Positions 1-13,400 of a DNA stretch of 64,000 bases are shown one piece after another (position 1 is the first letter of the stretch; each line of letters starts with the position of its first letter). The position numbers and the translations under genes are program-made. The stretch comes from Hydractinia symbiolongicarpus (Eukaryota > Cnidaria > Hydrozoa > Anthoathecata > Hydractiniidae). Where the stretch lies: the NCBI RefSeq assembly GCF_029227915.1, contig NC_079879.1, positions 29,950,501-30,014,500 of the forward strand. Direction: 5' to 3'. The notes under the pieces were generated by a model that was not told the DNA's origin, searched no databases, and saw only the letters and a program-made list of their open reading frames with translations.

Positions 1-769
1 CGGATCCTTCTACAAAGTAGTACTTTATTCGTTTTGGTAAGGTGCAATGTCATAACAGTGTCTGTGTAAGTATCATGTTAAGCAACAACCTGCAATTATA
101 GTTTATATTTTAAATGCTAAATACTTTTAGGTATCTAATACAGGCATGTTTTTATGACATTTTTCATTTGTTGATTTCGAATTTTGTCTAATATCTATTT
201 TTATTTCAACAAGATAATTATTTAAGGGAACTTCGCGTTTGGTAAACATTCACATAACTATTTAAAAGAATTTGCATATCTTTTTTTTTCATGTATACAT
301 TAACATTTATTTCCCTTTTTTCTTTGTCCTGCTTCTTCCTTTGTGTAGGCTGGACAGTCAATTTTGCTGACAAAACTGATAGTGAGAGAATTAGTGAACA
401 AGTATCCTTGCAACAAGTGAAGGTTAGCCCAAACATTTTTTTTGCTTTAATGTTGGAAAAAGACTTGAATATTTGTATTTTTATGCTATCAGCGCCTGTT
501 TTTATTTTCGCAATGGAAAAAACCTTTTTGCAAATAATAAAGAAATTGGAATCCGCAGTCTTAAGACCTTTTTGTATTATCGAATGTGTCGTTCTTTGCA
601 GTGCTTGGCTGCAAAATCCTGAAGGTGGTTCTAATGTTATTCCTCATTTTATTTTAAGTTTAAAAACTTCAATTCACGTCGACTTGTCCACATAAAGAGT
701 GATGTCAATTAAAGCTCTGTTAGAAGTTATTGGTGGAAAATGTGTCAATCGTTAACTCAAAACTTAACC
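1..769. other. Non-coding stretch, two weak exon candidates
   Basis: I see no convincing gene here. Bases 1-36 end at a GT donor and 349-423 sit between an AG acceptor and a stop. Joined in one frame they stay open for about 37 codons and then stop, so they could be the last two exons of a gene lying to the left. No domain is recognisable, so this is weak. The rest is AT-rich with no structure that I can name. Confidence 0.3.
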
Positions 770-1050
770 TATTTCAACCGAAACTAAACAGAAAGGATCC
801 AGCTATCGAGCTTTACCACTTGGCTAGGATGAAGATCTTAGCCTGGACACGAATATCCAATATTCTAATCTAACTAAAGGTGAAAGAAGAACATTAGAAC
901 ACTGCGCCAAATGGTACTTCTATTGTTTCAAGGAGGCTGATAAAGGTTCAACGGTAGTCTATTTACAAGAAGCCGAGCTACAACTTGGTGACGAAAATGT
1001 ATATAAAAAGGTTGTGTTGTTGGAAAAGTTACAGGAAGATATACTTTAGA
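770..1050 (+). pseudogene. Broken fragment of a Penelope-like or related reverse transcriptase
   Basis: Two reading frames in succession resemble the region just upstream of the core of Penelope-like reverse transcriptases. The first, near 770-870, contains DPAIELYHLARMK and ends in a stop. The second, near 874-1050, contains SNLTKGERRTLE, then EADKGSTVVYLQEAELQLGD, and ends at TAG. The order 'LTKxER', 'ADKGSxVV', 'EAxxQLxD' is typical of that family. The two frames need a frameshift between them, and neither the catalytic YxDD region nor a GIY-YIG domain follows. This is therefore a short dead remnant. The family assignment comes from remembered motifs; another retroelement class with the same N-terminal block cannot be excluded. 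Confidence 0.5.
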
Positions 1051-4000
1051 TTAGTTTCTGGATAAGAATTTCAGGCTGCCCCGTAACTTTCAATTGGGAA
1101 TTGTAAAGATGTGTATTTAAAAAACGCAGCTTTTACAACTTTTAATAGAAATTCTAAGTTGAAAGTATTTAAAATTGTTGTACAGTGGAATCCCACTGAA
1201 GTGAACATCATCGGTGCAAGAAAAGTTGTTGAAACGCGTAGATACTGCACATAATAGAAATTACAGCAATTTCGCAAGCGTAATATTAGAGATACGGGGT
1301 TATTTTTTTAACCCACACCAAAAAGTCAAGTTTAGTAAAGAGACGGGAATATTAAAGATGCGGGAATGATAGAGCATAAATACGATATATATAACCTTTC
1401 TTCAGCAATTAATTTGTCGTTATTCGTTTGCTGACTAGTTTTGTCTTGTTTCGGGTTAAAATTTTTGGAAAAAAGTTTTCGCATTAAATAACGGTCGAAT
1501 CGATCGCTAGTCTATATTTGTTACACCAAATTTGGAAAGTTGTACCACCTATTTTAATTAACACACCCCTCATTAAAGAATTGTAACTTCCGCCTATACT
1601 TTTCAGAACAATTCAAGCGTTGTGTTTCACGAATGTCTTTGATTCGACTCCCTCCCCCCAAATATTACCAATTCCCTTTCACCCTCTTTCATCCATCTGA
1701 ATAAAAATTCACCTACATAATTTATAAACACCAACTCCAACTATCGATTTGAAGGTAATTAACAACCCCTTCTTAGTAAGCCCCCTCTTTACAATATGGT
1801 TATGAAAAGTAACTTTAAAAAGAAAGACTCTGGCACTTATAGACTAGACGTTCGTAATGTTCTGAAATTGTAGTTTACTTTATTCGGATATTGACTTGAG
1901 CTATGGCGGTAATTTATTTGTGTATATATGTCTAGAAATACGTTTTTTTTTTGCTACGAGTAACGTTTCAGATAGAATTAGTATAAAATAATTTTATGAG
2001 GAAATTGAATTTACTGACTTTGTATTCGACTGAGGCATGGAGGTATAGAAGGTATAACATCCATGACTGATGTAACGAGCAAAATAAGAAGATATATTTT
2101 TCAAGAAACATGTGATTTGAATTGCACGTACGAATTGCAAAACACAAATTACTACCTATTACTGCTAACTTATATGTTTACGTTCCCCAGACACACATTT
2201 TTTGTCGTTTTTTGAAACTCTGTTTCGCATTGTTCCAACGGTGACATAAAATGCAGATAACGTAAAATGTGTTTCGTTTATTAATCTATCTGAACTTTTT
2301 ATTCGTTGATTAACGTATTCGAACCAGCTAAAACAAAGAATGAAATTCTAGCGAAACGCCGTGGTATGGTTAAAACCCATAGACAAAAGCAAAAGAATAC
2401 AAAAGTCATGCTTTACTTGGTAATTTGTCGAATTAGCTGGCGTTAAGAACCTTCGACTTAAGATTAAAGTTATCCTGGTGTAGGGTATCACTTTCTAATA
2501 TCCATTCACTTTGTTTTCCCAAACCTATCGCAATCTGTAATCTTTTTTATGTTGCATTTTGTAATCCCACCCTATCAGACTTTGTAATCTCATATATTTT
2601 TGAGTTGATTGAAATGTTTTGTGTATTTATACCGAAAAAAGTGACAATTGCAATTGCATGTATGTAAAAATAATTTTCAGTAGGCCAAACTTTTATTCTC
2701 TATTTCTAAACACTTTCCATAATAAGCAACACAAATTCTTCGCTGATGCTCAATGCTGCTTTCTTGCTGCCTTGTTGGCCATTAACTTGGGAAAAGAATT
2801 CACGTGTTTGCTTGCTGAATTAGGATAGTGCCTCAAATTGAAATCAGACTTTTGTTTAATCACTTAATCATTTAATCTAAGTTACCGTATAAAATCTAAC
2901 CTTTAGAATTTTCTCTTATATCTGTGCAAATATATTCGCTATTTATACGATTCAACATGTCAGAAATTTTTGCTAAAAAATTTACAACTGTGAAAAGAAA
3001 CGAAAAGTATGTCCTGGGATAAGAAGTTTTAATCAGGGGGAAAAAATATTCATTTCTCTCCCGGTTTTTTCCGATATTTACTAGTCATCACACGGTATTC
3101 TATAAACTGCTCGTTACTGTTAGTTCCTTCTTTTAGTATCTAAGACCACAATTTTCTTGTTCCTTCCATAACAAAATTGTAGAAATTTCAATAAAGAGAG
3201 AGATAATGGAGAAAAAAAATTAATAAAATAAACGCGAGATTGCCTTTGCCACGTAGGAAAGAATTAAAAGAAGTTTCTTTCTGTTTTTGGGAAGAAAGCT
3301 TTGCATCCGCGAAGGAGATGTTTATACGCAGGCGTCGTAAAAACACGATTGAGCAGTCTTGCCTGGATGTTTCATCATAGACAAAAGTGTTTTTGGTTTG
3401 GCTCCTAGCTTTATTGCATCAGTTTCTTGTAAAGATTAATAACGTAAGATATGAACTTGTAAAAGAACATAACGGTTACAAATTACAGAATACAAGCAGT
3501 CCAGACGTGAAATTTGTAAATATAAAACTGTGTGTACTGTCCAAGAATGCTAGCAAAAAACGGATGTTTTCATTTATTGTCCAAAAAAATAAATTAAAGA
3601 AAACAATAAAGTTCGTTTTAAAAATTGTGCTTTCTAAACGAACGGAACTTTATCCCACACAAAAACTTATAACAACGTGCACCTTGTTACACCGGAGACA
3701 TGTCATGGTGTCAAAAAACTTTGTCTCATTAAAAATATTTAGAGCCGTGTCGGATAAAATTAGCGTAAATATACTTTGGCGCTGATTAAATTTAAGAGTG
3801 ATAAAATATTTGTTTTTTAGTATATGACCAGATGTCCACACCAAGGTATCTCATCATCTAGTTTTTCGTCAATTCACTTCACTCTTCCCTGGCTACAATG
3901 TAAGTCACTAAAATCTGGAATCCGTGAAATACTTCACCGAGATTAACTTTAGGTTTAACCATCTACACGTTTGTACCTATACGACTACAAAAAGAACATG

Positions 4001-4462
4001 TAAGCTGACATTTAATCAAAATTAAGAATATTGTGTTTTGCCATTTGGTAATTGCGCAAACTTTAGTTCTTATCGCCTTTTTTGTATTGAACTTAAAAAA
4101 CTTTCGAAATTAGATATTTTTAGCGGGACCCTTTGTTAATAATTCCTCTTTTCGCCTTTTATTAGTCTTAGTTTTGCCGCTTCAGGCCGGACTTAGTTGT
4201 TTTTGAACTTTGTATTTCAAAATGTTGCATACGAAAGAGCATGAATTCAACTTACACCATTTGAATGAATAGCCTTCACACGTTTTACACGTAAACGTAA
4301 ATCTTTACGCCTTCCATGACCTGTGTTGATCTGTAACACTTGTGCGTCATCGGACAGCTGAGGAGTAACCACTATCATGCGGTATCACTATTTTTGTTGA
4401 AAAGAGAAGAAGGTCTTTTTCAATTTATAAGAAAACGGTGAAAGTTTATTCAAAGCTAAAGT
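1051..4462. other. AT-rich intergenic stretch without recognisable genes
   Basis: Open frames at 2619-2828 and 3387-3785 have low-complexity, Lys/Phe-rich translations without domains and look like chance. A degenerate dyad with CATGGAGGTAT on one side and an imperfect complement on the other lies near 2035-2075. It resembles the perfect hairpin at 38,745-38,778. The last few hundred bases must contain the promoter of the gene starting at 4,463, but I cannot point to a clear TATA box. Confidence 0.4.
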
Positions 4463-7400
4463 ATGGATGCCTTTAAAAACGAAATTGAGTATTTGACAAA
4501 TTATTTAAAGAAAGGATCGTATCCAGAAAAATTTACTAAAACACAAAAGAGGTTGTTACGCCTAAAATCAAAATGTTACTCCGTCCTAGAAGGTAAGCAA
4601 CTTTTGTACTTAAACTAGTTTTAGTTTGTCTGTAGATGCACGTTTTTTATAAAAGAATCTTACACAAGTAAATAGCCAGTGAAAAAACTCATGGTTGTTC
4701 CCGTTGTACATATTCCGGCCAATTATGCCAATTATTATGACCAATCATAAACATACATGTTTTTTTAAAGAATAATTCTTATTTCAGCCTTCAACGTTCC
4801 TGTATTCCTAATATATTGTTAGCCTGACTACCGCCTAAATAAAACTGGTTAAACCTATAAATGAACTCATTTGCATTGAAAACAAAGTTTGAATATACTA
4901 GTCGTCAGTGGAAAAATCCACGGCAATCCTCACTTTGCGAATATTTGTCGGATCGGTATTCGTGCATTCTTCCACGGGTTCACCCTTCCTTCATATATCG
5001 CATTTTGTGTTTCCGTAGCACGACCTTTTTTTTAAACACAAAACGCGGGCTTAAGCCACCGTAATTGAGCGTCAAGCTTCAGGCTGAGTGCTTAAGTTCA
5101 GGTAAATGGTGTCGAACTTCAGGTGGAGCGCCTAACATAGCCGTACGTTTTAATTTGGTTTTGGTGTGTGTTTGAAAATCAAAATAAGAAATAAATTCTG
5201 TTTGAATTTTTGTCCGAAAAAGTCCAAAATTGATTGTGAGTGACAGCAGAACGAGCGTTTAGTGCAGGTAAAGCCTGTCGGACATCAATGTGAAGCAAAT
5301 ACTTCAACCTATTAGGGTGCGATATCTTAAAAAAAATGTGATTAAAGGGCAACAGCCTGTCATTACGCCATCTAGCTAAAATAATTCCTTAATCTATATT
5401 ATAATGCCCGTATACGTCTGTCCGTCCGTCCGTCCGTCACGCAAAATGGTAGCTTAGCTGCGACGGGCAAACCCGTGGATTCTTCCACAGGCTAACGACT
5501 AGTCTTTTTATAAATGTTTATTTGCCTTAAAAATTTTAATTTTTTCCACATAACCCCACTCAGACATACTTTAAATAGGGTGTTGTTACCCAACTGAGAA
5601 TTGGCTTGTGCAGCGGCAAGCAAGTTAGAGCAATACTGTACGCATCTCTGGCGGTAATATACCTTATCCGTAATTAAAGTCGGCAAAAAGTGACTAAATT
5701 TTGGCTGGGTAATATGTTTTGCTGACTGACTTTTTTGCCGACATTTTTTCTTCGACCTTACTTTTTCCGACTTTTTTTTTCCAACCACCTTTTTACCGTT
5801 TTTCCCTTTCTTTTTCAAAAATTTAGTTGGCAAAAAGTGACTAATTTCAAAAATTTAGTTGGCAAAAAGTTTTCCAAGTGACTAATATTTTTACCGCTTT
5901 TTATTTTGCCGACTGATGTTTCTGCCGACTTTTTTTACCGATAAGTCGGAGGAAGAGTTAGCCGTTAGGATGAACTCCCCGAAGAGAATCAGCATCTGGA
6001 ATTAGATTTCAATAACGCCTGATTTACTCACCGAAGTAAAAACACATACGTTATATGCTCGATTTAACGACCTCTCTCGAATTATCGCCCCTTACATTAA
6101 AGAGCGTTATCTATATTATAATGCCCGTATACGTCTATCTTTTTTAGGATTTAACACTAAGTATTCCAAGTTTTTTTAACACTTTGGAAAGGAAAAGTGG
6201 AAAATAGTGAGTACTCGTGCCATAAATACCATAGCTAGTTTACGCCCTAAGCACCATTTGAGCCCTCCATGCTTCGACGTGAATCGACTATGTTTAAATC
6301 AAATTTTCTGGTTTAAATTTTATTTCCAGACGTAAATTCGAGAAATATAGTCTCGAAGAAACAAACACTAATTTTTTGTATCAAACAGGTAGGCTTGTAA
6401 GACGTGTTGCGATTTGTGGGCAGAGATGTTACGCTAAAGTTGTGTTATCTGCAGAAGAAAAGCAAAGTATTTATACAGAATACCATAATAGCTCTATAGG
6501 TGGCCATTCAGGGGAAACGAAGACTATTGACAAAATAAGAGAAAAATTTTACTGGCCTGGGATGTATGTCGAAATCAAATCTTGGGTAAGTTATTTTCAA
6601 GGTTTCATTGCTTTCTTTTTCTTTCTCTCGATGGCGTATGGTGTATATAGTATTACGGATGAAATTATCCTATTTTGTAAAAGCATATTTTTAACATTTA
6701 TAACTTTTCAATAAAAAGTCCTTGTAACATTTATCCAATTAGAAAATTAGACTTTCAACGAAATAGTATGTCATTTTCCTTCGCAGATTAAACAATGCGC
6801 AACTTGTCAGAAGCATGGGGCGTTGCCATCGTTAAAAAAAGAAATGACGCCTATTCAGGTAATTTTAAGCTTGTAAGCCTGATTGGAACACGATATGTAT
6901 AAGTCGTTTTCGAGTTTAGAGGTGTACACTCGTGTAAAAAGATGGCTTTCTCGAGAAAAGCTTCTTGATGCGCATTATGCTTTATGTATTAATGTAATTT
7001 ATAATCTATGAAATGGTTTAGACGAGCAAGGTGTGGGAGTTAATTGGCATTGACTTTGTTGGGCCATTGCAAGAAACCAACAGGGGGAATAAGTACATTT
7101 TAACATGTACAGACTTATTTTCCAAATGGCCTCTTGCGTATGCATTGCCCAACAAGCATGCCGAAACTGTGGCAATTAGTATGTTGAAAGTACTCACAAC
7201 GTTTGGAATTCCAAAGGCGATTTTAACAGACAACGGGAGTGAATTCAACAACAAGGTACAAATAAAATATTCAAGATTTAAAAATGAAATTAGTCTTGTA
7301 CACAACATTTTCTTGGGGTTACCATGATTCTTACGTTTATTGTTTGTTTAGTTGAACGACGAGATATATAATAAAATGGGTATTGAAAGGAGAAAAACAG

Positions 7401-10400
7401 CGGTATACCATCCCCAATCGAACGGACAGGATGAAAACACCAACAAAACGTTGAAAAGGTACACTCTTTGTTTTTTCCCATTGCATTTAATTGCAGTAAC
7501 CATACTTGTATGTGTTTATCTATTTAGGAAATTAAAAAAAATGGTCAGTGAGACAGGGGCAGACTGGGATGACTATCTCGACGTCTGCCTCTTCTCCATG
7601 AGGACAGAACGGCAAACCTCTACGAAGGTTTCGCCATTCGAAATCATGTTTGGTGGCCGACCACCAAAATTTGAAGAAAATTTTAATGAGGTAAGAATAT
7701 CTTTTTATATGCACCACCCGTACAGGAGCGATAGGCTGAAATTTAAGATAAGTGAAGAAGATAAAGGAAGCGTTTTCATAAGGTACTTCAAGAAATATAA
7801 ACTGTCCTCCCATTTGAGGCTATGGAAATTCGTTATGTCCTCGTAATAAGTTTAATTGCGTGATACTTTTAAATATACTAGAGTACAGTTTTGGATGGAA
7901 TGCCTTCCAATGAAGCAGTTGTAGATGCCATGAATTTAGCGGCTAAAAATATAGAAAGAGCTACTAAAATCGTAAAAGAGGTAAGTATTCTGTATTTTTA
8001 GGGTAATGATAACAAAAAATTCGTTAATAGGCTTACGTTCTCCTTTTTTTTACTTGGTCTTTTATTTTTTTAAATTTAACGTCATCATAGTATTTAAAGA
8101 CTATAGTATACATCTGCTAATTTGAATGCTGATGGTAATGATTTTTATAAATTTAGAATAAGAAAGGCAGATATTTTTGCTGCTTAGCTTGAACTTCGAA
8201 TAATTTAGTCATTTCTCTCTAATCTTTTGCTCCTCAAGCCCAAATATATTCGTTGACGTAGAATTACGTCATTTTGTGTTATCAACGATATAATTTTTAA
8301 TAGAACCGAGTTTGCAGGGTGGGAATTTCGCAGGGTGGGAATTTCAAGGCCTTCCCCATCATTAAGATTTACCTTGTAAAGTTAGTTATCCAAGAGTTTA
8401 TGTCACATTCGTAAAAATTAAAAAATTTTTGTTGATTTTGTTCCTTAAACCTAGGTAACATCTACTAGTTAAAACCAAAAAGTCGATCTCTTGCGAGTTT
8501 GAGTATGCTACTGTATTATTTAATATTCCATATTTAGAACATAGAACATGCGCAAGAAAAGCAAAAGAAGGCCTACGATAAGCGCGTCAGAGTAACGGAC
8601 ATAAAAAGAGATTTCAAAGAAGGAGACAAAGTTCTATTGGCGGATCAATCGAAAAAAAGGGGCCTTAAAGCCAGATTTAAAGGTCCCTTCATCGTGCAGT
8701 CAGTGACACCTCATGGCAATGTAAAATTTAGAGAAAGCAAAAACAGCCATCATCCGAAAAATTTAAAAAAATTCGTTGAAGGTAGGTTTCACTACACATA
8801 CAATATTCCTAAAAAATACAATTGACAGATATGAGGAGAGGTGAACGGGTGGGAGTGGGAGAATGAGGCCAACACCACCTTACTAATTACACAGTTGAAT
8901 TTTTTCTTTTCCTGAAATTACTATTTCGCTACACAAAATATAAACCCCTTTCAGAGAACCTACACTGAAAAATAATTTTCTTTGATCTTGTAGTCATTCG
9001 AAATATGATAAATATGATAATAGTACGACTCAGTTATTAGATGTTTTACTATAACATGTTTGGTGATAGTTATTCTATTGTTTCCTCTCTATCTAGTTTC
9101 TGAACCAACCACCATGTCTATGAAAGAAATGCTGGTAGATGAAGGTGGTATTGATAACGGTACTATTTATTCATTGGTCGATAAGCCCGTGTTACACTTT
9201 GCCAGAACAATCCAAAAGCCCTGTCATTTAAATTTTATTAACGGTAGCATTGACCCGTCTATGCACATTTTTTTTTCATTTTTAACCGTCTCTGTAGAGT
9301 TATAAACTTATGGGTTGTCCTATTTTTGAGAAATTGATCCTTTTTTTGCCTTGAAATGGTCCTCAGTTACCAACGCAGGAGATGAAGTCAGTTATTTTCC
9401 CCCGTTTCCAAGTTATTTAGCATTAAAGTTATAATGCTTCGTTAATTTATATTAAACTGTTTATGTTAAAATGATGTTATCGAAGTCGTGATTTTCAATT
9501 TGCCGATTGCATTTAAGACATACATTTTTTGGAAAATTTAAAGAAAAATTAACACATCGAATTACAGTTACGTTAATCATTGTTTTATTTTCTATCTCGG
9601 CTTCTAAACCAAGCATTAAAGATTGCGGTTTGCAACAGATTGATGGTAATAAAACAGTACTAATCAAATGTTTGCCTATTATTTTTTTTTGCAATCATAA
9701 ACTGCAATTTTTTATTTATCGACCGCCTAAAGGCGGTCCCACCAGCGGTGAAGGAACTGAAATCTCGACTCGCTGCAAACGCCTACCATTTTTGAAATGA
9801 GTGGCGAAGAATGACGGAGTTAATTAGGTCCGTAAAAAGAAGCATTATCTCCATCGAATCACGCGTACGCTTAGTCCGATGGAAATATCGAAAAAAATTT
9901 TACTTTCGCAAATACACGATTTAGACCTAATTTGGCGATGAACAAACTTTCGTGATTTTGTGTTAATGGAGAATTTTAGTGCGAAAACTTTCGCGAATGG
10001 TGGAAGTATACCAATTTCCAAAAGCAAAAATAAGCAGTGTCATCATGGCCTTTTTCGGATGAAATACTAAACGCTAGTAAAGAAAAAAACATTTTTGTCG
10101 AACCCGCGAAATGTAAAATCGGGCTTTATTCGCGAAAATTTGTAACCCGCGAAAGTTGAAACTTCTCACGTAGACAATACTTACGCAGTTTTGCAGAAAA
10201 AACTTTTGCGAAATTCAGAGGTTTGCATATTTCGCACTTGAAAAGTCTCGCATAATGATAAATGCATACATTTAGAATTTCGTGTACAGCCCGCCGGCGG
10301 TCGCCTACCCACATGTTTTACACTGCACTAGTCTTTAAATAAAATCAGTTATATTGACATTTCCACGTGTTGATTCCATTTTGAACAACCATATTGCTAA

Positions 10401-13400
10401 ACATCATGTAATATTACCCAAAATCGATGTAAGAAGTCATAGCTACGTTTTGCGAGAGGGTTATTAACCTAACTATTTTATATGGTCGTTTAAGAACAAA
10501 ACTACATAAATTTGGAAAGACAAAATGCATTCATTTCCATATGATTTATTTAGCTACCATTCTCGACCATGACTATGCTTGCGAATATCCAGTTAAAAAT
10601 ATTATAGAAAAAGGTAAAGAATTACTTTAAATTTATTTTTCATTACTTGTTCAAAGAAGTAACCTCTATTACTCGACTTTTCATTGCTAGAACGGCGTTT
10701 AATAGCTGATGTCACAGATGAAATATCTGATAAAGATATTATAAGATGCGGTTAGTACAAAAATTTTTCTTATCAAAAGAGTCGGAATATATGTTAATCT
10801 TATACTTATCATTGTTTTATTTTTTATCTTAGTTTCTGAACCAACAACAGAATTTAACAACAAGGAACAGGCTGATGGTACTTATAGCGGTACTCCTCAG
10901 TTACTATTTCTTTATCTATAAAAGAAATGTGAAGTTTAGCGATAATTGTACCCGCTAGTGTGTCCAGTAGGACCCCACCTTTTGCTGTATTCTGAAGCAA
11001 TTTGAAGATATTATTGTCGCTCTGAACTCAAACCGTTTTTAGCGCTCAACCATGTTAGACCCCATTTCGTACCACCCTTCTCCGCCTTGAAAACTATGTT
11101 ACTGGTGGTGTATATTTGGTATTGTTGTTATCATTTTGTTTTACTCTATTAGCTACTGGCCCAAATATCAAAGCTGAAGAGAAGCAGACAAAAAAGATCG
11201 ATAACGGTATTATTCCATTAACATTTTTTTTATCTATAGCAAGCATAACCTTTTGAGATAATTGAACAATCTTTTTTCTAATGACACAATGCTCTTTTAT
11301 CTAATAATTGTGCTGTGTTTGGTTCCTGACGGGAAAAATCTTTTATAATTATAGTGTCTAAAAATTGTTACAAATTGTCGTTGAACAAGAACTGCTTTTT
11401 ATCGATTTTAAGTAAATGTACAAAAAAGAAGACCCGTAAGACAAGCAAATAGAACGGTGAAATAAATCGATTAAATTCCATTTCCAGGCAAATACAAATT
11501 ATCGGTATATTGATAGACAGAAAAAGAAAAAATGATAAAACTATACATTTTTTTAGCTAGCACTCTTGAGGAGGATCACTTTGGCAAATTTTCAATTCCA
11601 AGTGTTATGCGGAAAGCTAAAGAGTTATTTGACTTTTTTGTTGACTGTTAAAAACTCTGCCTTCCGTACTCCGTGTCCACATATATCCAATTGATTTTAT
11701 CCAATCATTTTATGAGGAAATGTTCAATCGCGCCTACGTTTGTATTAAAGCACTTATTTGTCATTACTTGTTCAAAGAAGTAACCTCTATTACCTGATTT
11801 TTTATTGCTAGAAGGGCGTTTAATAGCTGATGTCACAGATGAAATATCTGATGAAGATATTTTGAGATGTGGTTAGTATAACAATTTTTCTTATCAAAAG
11901 AGTCGGAATATATGTTAATCTTATACTTATCATTGTTTTATTTTTTATCTTAGTTTCTGAACCAACAACAGAATTTAACAACAAGGAACAGGCTGATGGT
12001 ACTTATAGCGGTACTCCTCAGTTACTATTTCTTTATCTATAAAAGAAATGTGAAGTTTAGCGATAATTGTACCCGCTGGTGTGTCCAGTAGGACCCCACC
12101 TTTTGCTGTATTCTGAAGCAATTTGAAGATATTATTGTCGCTCTGAACTCAAACCGTTTTTAGCGCTCAACCATGTTAGACCCCATTTCGTACCACCCTT
12201 CTCCGCCTTGAAAACTATGTTACTGGTGGTGTATATTTGGTATTGTTGTTATCATTTTGTTCAATCTATTAGCTACTGGCCTAAATATCAAAGCTGAAGA
12301 GAAGCAGACAAAAAAGATCGATAACGGTATTATTCCATTAACATTTTTTTATTTATATCTTTTGAGATAATTAAATTGTTTTTTTTTTATTTATTATTTT
12401 ATTTTTTCCTAATCCAATATTGCGCTTTCATCTTAGACTTTTTTGGCTCAAGAAAAGTAAAATAAAGACATTTCAAGTCATTCTTTTTGTGTGCGTGTGT
12501 GTCATTTGTCGCACTGTTGCTTTTAGCCTTTATTTATATCAGAACATTATTGGTATGTAATCTGACAGTTTAAGAGGGAAAATGATAGTTTATGGGCCTT
12601 TTATTTGTGAGCTTGTCTACTGTTTATAATATATAGGAGAGATATTGCATCTTGCTACTTGCGGTACTATATTGCGTGACAGACAGACGTATACGGGTAT
12701 TACAATATAGACTTGTCGTCCACAGGTTCGCCCGTCCTTTAAATTTACTCGTTGCAACAAAATAGACAAACATATATCGCATTTTGCATTCGTGCGTATT
12801 ATAAAAATTTCATGTTTCCATAACAGAACGCGTCTTTTGCGGACACACAAAAAGAAGACGGCTATTACTAAAGAGACTAGTCGTTAATCCGTGGAAAAAT
12901 CCACGGGGTCGCTCGTCCTTTATATTCAGCCGTGGCAACAAAGTGGATAAAAATATACCGCATTTGATATTCGTGTTACCGCAACATTAGTTTCTAACTC
13001 AGCGGGGGGTCTGCATAGGCGGAGGCGCATAGACAGACAGACGAAGTAAGGCTATTATTACATAGATTTGCTAATTAAAATAGAATTGCAACTGTGCAAT
13101 GAAATCACATTTTATTATATAAAGTAAAGCTGATTTAATAAAGTTTCGTGATAGCTTTTTCCAATTTTCCTTTATGTAGAACTTTTAACATGTGACTAAA
13201 GCCTGACGCATATTTTTTGCCTGATTGGATTCGCAAGATTTATCCTGCACTGGAAAAAATCACCACCTGACTTTAGATGATCTCTATATCTCTTTTTTTT
13301 AGATGAAATGGACATGGATTCGAACACAAATGGGGTGTGTTTTTGTGCAGCAACGGTTCATGAACGTAAGTGTGTATCATTTGTAATCTTTTCATGTACT

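Noticed and set aside
3387..3785. 132-codon open frame
   Set aside because: It opens with a non-ATG codon, no domain is recognisable, Lys/Phe/Ile composition mirrors the local AT-richness, and no splice partners are evident.
5492..5833. 113-codon Lys-rich frame on the minus strand
   Set aside because: It lies in a low-complexity repeat and overlaps the end of a Helitron-like element. The translation has only K/S/Q-rich composition.
6376..7846. Ty3/gypsy retrotransposon
   Set aside because: The integrase core is gypsy-like, but it is split by introns and followed by ULP1 and PHD modules. No reverse transcriptase, RNase H, protease or LTRs are present upstream, which fits Ginger rather than a retrotransposon.
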